Positions 58,619 to 64,000 of a DNA stretch of 64,000 nucleotides are shown here, one piece after another; position 1 is the first letter of the stretch; the number at the start of each line of letters is the position of its first letter. Both the position numbers and the translations under genes were made by a program. The DNA lies in assembly GCF_036884655.1 (NCBI RefSeq), contig NC_088355.1, forward strand, positions 21,020,001 through 21,084,000. Reading direction: 5' to 3'. Under the pieces are notes generated by a model that saw only the letters and a program-made list of their open reading frames with translations, was not told where the DNA came from and searched no databases. The DNA comes from Musa acuminata AAA Group. Its lineage: Eukaryota; Streptophyta; Magnoliopsida; Zingiberales; Musaceae.

Positions 58619-60485
58619 TTTCTGAAAATAAAGATGTAGCAAAAATGAATAACATGCAGATTTTGCAAGAAATAAACTATCAAGATATGGACTTCTATCT
58701 TAATATGCTCCCACTATTTTACTAACGAGTCACGCGACACCCTCAGCACGTGAAACGGAAGTCTCCGGCAGACTTCTAGTGGGGATCAGGATCCAATCAG
58801 CGTCTTAGTGTAACCTCGAGGGACTCGACCAATCACACTAAGCCTAAAAGGTAGACAACTCTTGCCGATCACAACTCCTTGTGATTCCCGTCCTGTTCGG
58901 CCTCCGAATCACCATGGCCTCGAGGGACTTGACCAACCATGATGCTCGGTTAAGTCAACACCTTCGTTACAAGATGAGTCTGATTTGATGATATACCCTC
59001 GAGGGACTCGACCAAGCATATCATGCCCTCAGGTCACCGGTGACATCTCTATGTCGTAAGCAAGATAGCGAATCGCGATATAGGTGAGTCTCGAGGGACT
59101 CGACCAACTCAACCTACACCGGGATTCGGTTCCTACTCATAACGATGGAAGGCCACGTGGGTCAATCTAATTGCCTCACGTTTACCGACTTAATTTTATC
59201 GAGAGATGTTTCTATGATTTGGTCTCCTAATATGACATGTCACACATATACATATTTAATATATATCTACATCGCATGCAAATATATATACATATCTAGT
59301 ATGTGTATAAGCAATCACACCAGATGATCATGGACCACAACCTAATATGATTAGGCCCGAGCCAGTAGGCCTAATCACTCACATCAAGATCTATGTGTGC
59401 AACGGTGCATCTCCATGCCTTGTGATCGTCCATCTCGTCCTCGTCGGTTCCGTCGACATCTTGATGCATCTCCATGCATCACGATCGTCCGTCTCGTGGG
59501 TCCCGCTATGGCTTCCACGCTCCCGCTGCGCCTCCTTATGTGATTACAACTTAATCATAGGCACGCAGGCCCGACAATAAACGAGAAATATAATGGAGGT
59601 TCGCAGACCTCAATAATAATAATCACAAGTACACACATCACACGGTCCATGATCATCCGTCCACTCATCATACATCACATGTATAAATAATCATCATCAT
59701 GTAGGACTACTAGATAATAATAAAAATAATAATCAACTAAACCTTTTAATTAATTAATATTTTCTGAAATCAGGGATATATAGGGAATTTCTCAATTCCT
59801 AAGGGTATTTTCGTAATTTGGACAAAAGACAGAAACTGGAATTTCTCAAATTCCGAGGGGGCAAAACTGTCTTTTTGCCCAGAAAACCCTAATGCCCTTC
59901 TCCCCCTTGCTGCTGCGCCGCTGCCGCCGCCACCCTGCTGGCGGCGGCCTGTGCGGCGAGGGCGAGGGCACTGCCCTCGCCTGCAGGTGGCACGCCCGCT
60001 GGGGTCGCTGCCGCTGCAGGTGGGCGCCCCCGCGGGCGCCGCCGCCTTCGCGGGCGGTTCTGCCCGCGAGTCAGCGCCCGCAGGTGGTGCTGTCTCGCTG
60101 GCGGCCGCCCCTGCGGGGTTTTTGCCCGTGGGAGCAGCGGCCACAGGCGCCGCTGCCCTGCGGTGCCTCAGCCCGCGCTGCTGCCCCACGGCGCCTCTGC
60201 CCGCGGGCTCAGTGGCCGCAGGCGCTTCTACCGAGCGGGCTGCCAGCCCCGCCGGCCGCAAGCCTGCTGCAAGCAGACCGCCGGCCGGCTGCTGCAGGCA
60301 CAGCGCTTGCGCATGCGCCGGTGCTGTGCTGCCTGGCTGCGGCTGCGGCTGGCTGCAGGCATGCAGATCGAGGGCAGCAACTGTTGCTGCCCTTCCTTGC
60401 TTTTGCGTCAACGATTTTGACGTCAATATTCTTCCTAAACACAACACACGCAGTTCAAAAACCAATCATTCGCACGAACAACCTG
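58619..60485 (-). other. 5' leader of C
   Basis: About 1.87 kb between PBS and gag. Next to the PBS is a GC-rich block (about 59885-60400) encoding Ala/Pro/Gly/Arg-rich frames that are not kept in frame in I. Then AT-rich DNA with ATATATACATAT runs, then the four-hairpin array close to gag. The 231-codon frame at 59770-60465 is probably composition-driven. Confidence 0.8.
58804..59116 (-). promoter_or_regulatory. Four-hairpin array in the leader of C
   Basis: Cores CTCGAGGGACTCGACCAA (plus strand) at 58815, 58919, 58998 and 59090. Outer arms differ but pair: CTTAGTGT/ACACTAAG (58804-58811, 58835-58842), ATGATAT/ATATCAT (58988-58994, 59018-59024), TAGGTGAG/CTCA-A-CCTA (59081-59088, 59108-59116), and a bulged ATC-ATGG/CCAT-GAT (58908-58943). 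Some mismatches are G-U pairs in the sense RNA. Confidence 0.8.
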
Positions 60486-60497
60486 GCTCTGATACCA
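60486..60497 (-). other. Primer-binding site of C
   Basis: Reverse complement TGGTATCAGAGC, one base from the 5' LTR end. Confidence 0.95.
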
Positions 60498-60498
60498 C

Positions 60499-61993
60499 TG
60501 TTGGGAAATCATAGGGGGCGACATCATATGCGCAGCGGAAGAACAAGAAAACAAAAATCCCCGATTCCCAAAAAGATGTTCATCGTCGTGCGAAGATTGG
60601 TGCGCAAAATCCGCAAAAAACACAAAACTGCGTATAAAGATTGTGTTACCTAGGGAGATCGTATATCCCTGTTTCCTTGCAGATCCTTAGGAGAGGGTGA
60701 AGGAGGTCAAGCGTCCTCCTCTCTAGCGGTGATCCACACAGCAGGGTTGCGACGACGCTCCTCAAAACTCCAGGCCTACTCTGAGGGGGAGAGGGAGAGG
60801 AGAATAGGAAGGGCAAGCAAAGACTCTAGCCTATGAGGCTGTGAATCCCTCCTATTTATAGAGATCCCGTGTCAAAACCCTAATGGGTCCTTTCCCTAGT
60901 GGGTATTGGATCTGCATCCAATAAGACAAGGGCTCCGTCGGATATCTCATATCCGAACCTCTACTCATCGCAATGCCTACCATATGTGTGTGACCCTCTA
61001 GGCCCAATATCGAGCTGGCCGTGAGTCATACCTGTCAGAACTCCTTCTAACTCAGTGAATTATTATCTCTGTAATAATTCACTCGACTCATCGACTACGG
61101 AAGTACTAGGCCACTACGCCGTAGTCCCCAGACGATACAGGGGAATCCAATCCATTGGACCTGTCTGTCCTCAGTTACCATGTACCTATAGTCCCTCATC
61201 CATCTAATATCCCAGAGACCGTATATCGAGCATGGTGCTGTCAGACCCATACGGTTTCTACTCGAGTCTCGCTCTAATCGGATTCTCCCGGAGAACTCTT
61301 TCTCTCTCAACCCGAATGACCCTGGCCAGGGATTTGTCTGAGCAAGAACACATGGGATATTCCTCTCATGATACCGAGAGTGGATGATCCTCTATCGACA
61401 CTCAATAGCCCTCGTAAGGTCGACTACCACTCCCAATGACCAGCTGTACTAGATCTGGGAACAGCCAAACCTATAAGTCTGGTATCAAAGAGTGGAGCAC
61501 TCATACAGGACATCCTTGGTGTCTCAAGTCTAAGAACCAGATACACCACTAGGACTACGGAATCGTTGTCTGACAATAAGGCATCATCAACCATCCAGCA
61601 TTCCGTAAGCGGATCAATCAGTGAACTCATTCTCCAATGAGCACCTGTACTGTATCCCTAGTGTCCCTACACGAGCAGCTATGAGACCAGCTGCATCCAT
61701 CATATGGACGGGTATACAGCACACCAGTCTATCCGGTTATCACGATGTCCCTCTCGAGTAACCTATGACCGGGATTATTTAGGATATGTGTTTAAAGGTG
61801 AATCGATCTCATTATCGTGATCTCATCACGATCCGATTCCCATTGCACAAATCCAAGGACATCACAATATATATGCATTTATGCAATAGTTATAAAGTGA
61901 TATACGCCAAAATATAATAAGCAAAAAGATTCTGTATCAAGTCACACGTGCCATCACTCACGTGATTGGCTTGCTGGGCACTTATTACTAGCA
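60499..61993 (-). repeat. 5' Ang LTR of C
   Basis: 1,495 bp, differing from 53294-54788 at seven single bases. TATA at 60851-60861. Ends CACTTATTACTAGCA, then the target duplicate GTTTC. Confidence 0.96.
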
Positions 61994-61998
61994 GTTTC

Positions 61999-62022
61999 AT
62001 CATCAAAATACGAGATTCAACA
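61999..62022 (-). repeat. 5' Max LTR of B, last 24 bases
   Basis: ATCATCAAAATACGAGATTC then AACA completes the LTR broken at 53293; GTCCA follows as B's target duplicate. Confidence 0.93.
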
Positions 62023-62491
62023 GTCCACACAAAAGTTATCCTCTAGGACCATTCCTAGACCTGTGAGTTTCTCTATCCACTCAATCATCTTTAGGACATG
62101 GTTCTGAATCGGTGTCCCCTCAGTCATCCTAGCGCGAAAAAAGGCTCTTGGATATCTCATATCGTTGAGTCCTTCCCTGTTCCTCAAACAATTTGCAGAC
62201 ATGTAGGAGAATGGATCTGGCATCTATCTTTTCATATTGTCTCTGTAACTCTGGAGTCATAGAGCCCAACATATAGCACTGAGCAAGAGTGGAGTCATCA
62301 ATGTACTTCACGTAGCGAGCGATCTCATCCTCGCTTGCCCCTTCTTCGGGCGTAGGCATCACTGTATCAAGGACGTACACGATTTTCTCCGTTGTGAGAA
62401 CAATTCTCAAGTTACGGAGCCAATCCGTATAATTTGGACCAGTGAGGCGGTTGACATCAAGTATGCCACGTAAGGGATTTGGAAGCGACAT
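62023..62491 (-). pseudogene. Ang gag, 5' part (element A)
   Basis: The gag gene of A resumes after B. It starts at ATG 62491 ([20 protein letters not shown]) and matches residues 1 to about 155 of the C polyprotein. An extra base in an A-run near 62133-62138 (GCGCGAAAAAAGGC versus GCGCGGAAAAGAC in C) shifts the frame. Together with 41028-44450 it makes up the A gene, split by the 17.6-kb insertion. The duplicated GTCCA lies within codons for VDIVLQ-like text. Confidence 0.93.
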
Positions 62492-64000
62492 TTTCTGAAA
62501 ATAAAGATGTAGCAGAAATGAATAACATGCAGATTTTGTAAGAAATAAACTATCAAGATATGGACTTCTATCTTAATATGCTCCCACTATTTTACTAACG
62601 AGTCACGCGACACCCTCAGCACGTGAAACGGAAGTCTCTGACAGACTTCTAGTGGGGATCAGGATCCAATCGGCGTCTTAGTGTAACCTCGAGGGACTCG
62701 ACCAATCACACTAAGCCTAAAAGGTAGGCAACTCTTGCCGATCACAACTCCTTGTGATTCCCATCCTGTTCGACCTCCGAATCACCATGGCCTCGAGAGA
62801 CTCGACCAACCATGATGCTCGGTTAAGTCAACACCTTCGTTACTAGATGAGTCTGATTTGATGATATACCCTCGAGGGACTCGACCAAGCATAGCATGCC
62901 CTCAGGTCACCGGTGACATCTCTATGTCGTAAGCAAGATAGCGAATCGCGATATAGGTGAGTCTCGAGGGACTCGACCAACTCAACCTACACCGGGAATC
63001 GGTTCCTACTCATAACGATGGAAGGCCACGTGGGTCAATCTAATTGCCTCACGTTTACCGACTTAATATTATCGAGAGATGTTTCTATAATTTGGTCTCC
63101 TAATATGACATGTCACACATATACATATTTAATATATATCTACATCGCATGCAAATATATATACATATCTAGTATGTGTATAAGCAATCACATCAGATGA
63201 TCATGGACCACAACCTAACATGATTAGGCCCGAGCCAGTAGGCCTAATCACTCACATCAAGATCTATGTGTGCAAGGGTGCATCTCCATGCCCTGTGATC
63301 GTCCATCTCGTCCTCGTCGGTTCCGTCGACATCTTGTTGCATCTCCATGCATCACGATCGTCCGTCTCGTGGGTCCCGCTATCGCATCCACGCTCCCACT
63401 GCGCCTCCTCATGTGATTATAACTTAATCATAGGCATGCTGGCCCGACAATAAACGAGAAATATAATGGAGGTTCACAGACCTCAATAATAATAATCACA
63501 AGTACACACATCGCACGGTCCATGATCATCCGTCCACACATCATACATCACATGTATAAATAATCATCATCATGTAGGACTACTAGATAATAATAAAAAT
63601 AATAATCAACTAAACCTTTTAATTAATTAATATTTTTCTGAAATCAGGGACATGTAGGGAATTTCTCAATTCCTAAGGGTATTTTTGTAATTTGGACAAA
63701 AGATAGAAACTGGAATTTCTCAAATTCCGAGGGGCAAAATTGTCTTTTGCCCAGAAAACCCTAATACCCTTTCCCCTTTTCGCTGCTGCCGCCGCCGCCA
63801 CCCTGCCGGCGGCGGCCTGTGCGGCGGGGCGAGGGCACTGCCCTCGCCTACAAGCGGCACGCCCACTGGCGGCGATCTCGCTGCGGGTGGGTGCCACCTT
63901 CGGGCGCCGCTGCCTCCGCAGACGGTGCTGTACCACCGGGCGGCCGCCCCTATGGGAGGGTTTCGCCCGCGGGAGCAGCAGCTGCAGGCGCCGCTGCCCT
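62492..64000 (-). other. 5' leader of element A, cut by the window end
   Basis: Aligns with the leader of C, including hairpins and the start of the GC-rich block (about 63780-64000). PBS and 5' LTR should lie within about the next 0.5 kb, then the duplicate GAGGT. Confidence 0.85.
62677..62989 (-). promoter_or_regulatory. Four-hairpin array in the leader of A
   Basis: Cores at 62688, 62792, 62871 and 62963, spaced 104, 79 and 92 as in C. The second has a changed loop (CTCGAGAGACTCGACCAA) with the inner stem kept. Outer arms are as in C except one change in ATAGCAT. Confidence 0.78.

Larger units (their letters stand above)
53294..61993 (-). mobile_element. Young, nearly complete Ang element C
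   Basis: An 8.7-kb Ty1/copia element with both LTRs, PBS, leader, gag-pol and PPT, flanked by target duplications GTTTC (53289-53293, 61994-61998). The two 1,495-bp LTRs differ at seven positions by eye and have no indel. The polyprotein is disrupted, so it would need help to move. It sits in the 5' LTR of B. Confidence 0.97.
44451..62022 (-). mobile_element. Gag-only Max element B, host of element C
   Basis: TSD GTCCA at 44446-44450 and 62023-62027 bracket a minus-strand Max element. It has a complete 3' LTR (44451-46998), purine tract, AT-rich spacer, a gag frame and a damaged 5' LTR (from 50820), which is split by element C. There is no protease, integrase, RT or RNase H anywhere inside. 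It is inserted in the gag gene of A. The 5' LTR lacks its sense 3' end, the primer site and the gag start, so this copy cannot move. Confidence 0.95.

Noticed and set aside
59770..60465. A 231-codon leader gene in C (and 28314-28853 in I, 63673-63936 in A)
   Set aside because: The frame is open because of GC-rich composition. Homologous bases are read in different frames in C and I, so it is not conserved as a protein.

Overview
The window is a stretch of a plant nuclear genome made almost entirely of LTR retrotransposons inserted into one another. I found no host gene that I can name, no rRNA or tRNA gene, and no prokaryotic or organellar feature. The plant-specific Ty1/copia and Ty3/gypsy proteins, the initiator-Met-tRNA primer sites (TGGTATCAGAGC) and the family mix suggest a monocot, most likely Musaceae (banana/Ensete). 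That attribution is from memory and unchecked.

Four element families explain nearly everything. 'Max' is a SIRE/Maximus-like Ty1/copia family; its sense LTR starts TGTTGAATCTCGGATTTTG and ends near a C-run and CTAACA. 'Ang' is an Angela/Tork-like Ty1/copia family with a 1,495-bp LTR, TGCTAGTCAT...TTTCCCAACA. 'T' is a Ty3/gypsy element with 4.5-kb LTRs. 'J' is a Ty3/gypsy family with a 436-bp LTR. Clade names are tentative; superfamily calls are firm.

Layout: 1-14324 is a minus-strand Max LTR (element D) split by a complete T element (751-12608, TSD AAACC) and by a plus-strand solo Max LTR (12984-14238, TSD AGTTA). T itself holds a minus-strand solo Max LTR (1300-2488, TSD GAGAG). 14325-17344 is the rest of D: 3' UTR, RNase H and RT, read leftward. 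17345-26850 is a pile of partial Max elements (E, L1, F, G, H), including a plus-strand gag-only copy (F), plus 1.6 kb of DNA of unknown origin at 24014-25608. 26851-34721 is a decayed plus-strand Ang element (I). 34722-38763 holds two J fragments. 38764-39520 is a plus-strand Max LTR fragment (K). From 39521 to the end lies a minus-strand Ang element (A), split by a minus-strand gag-only Max element (B, 44451-62022, TSD GTCCA), which is split by a young Ang element (C, 53294-61993, TSD GTTTC).

No element is intact. C is the youngest: its two 1,495-bp LTRs differ at 7 positions by my count. Its polyprotein has a nonsense codon, a 70-bp deletion and an 8-bp deletion, the last shared with A. 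B and F look like two copies of one non-autonomous line that encodes only a Gag without a zinc knuckle. The most interesting new signal is a set of four stem-loops in the 5' leader of all three Ang copies. They share an apical sequence but have different self-complementary outer stems.
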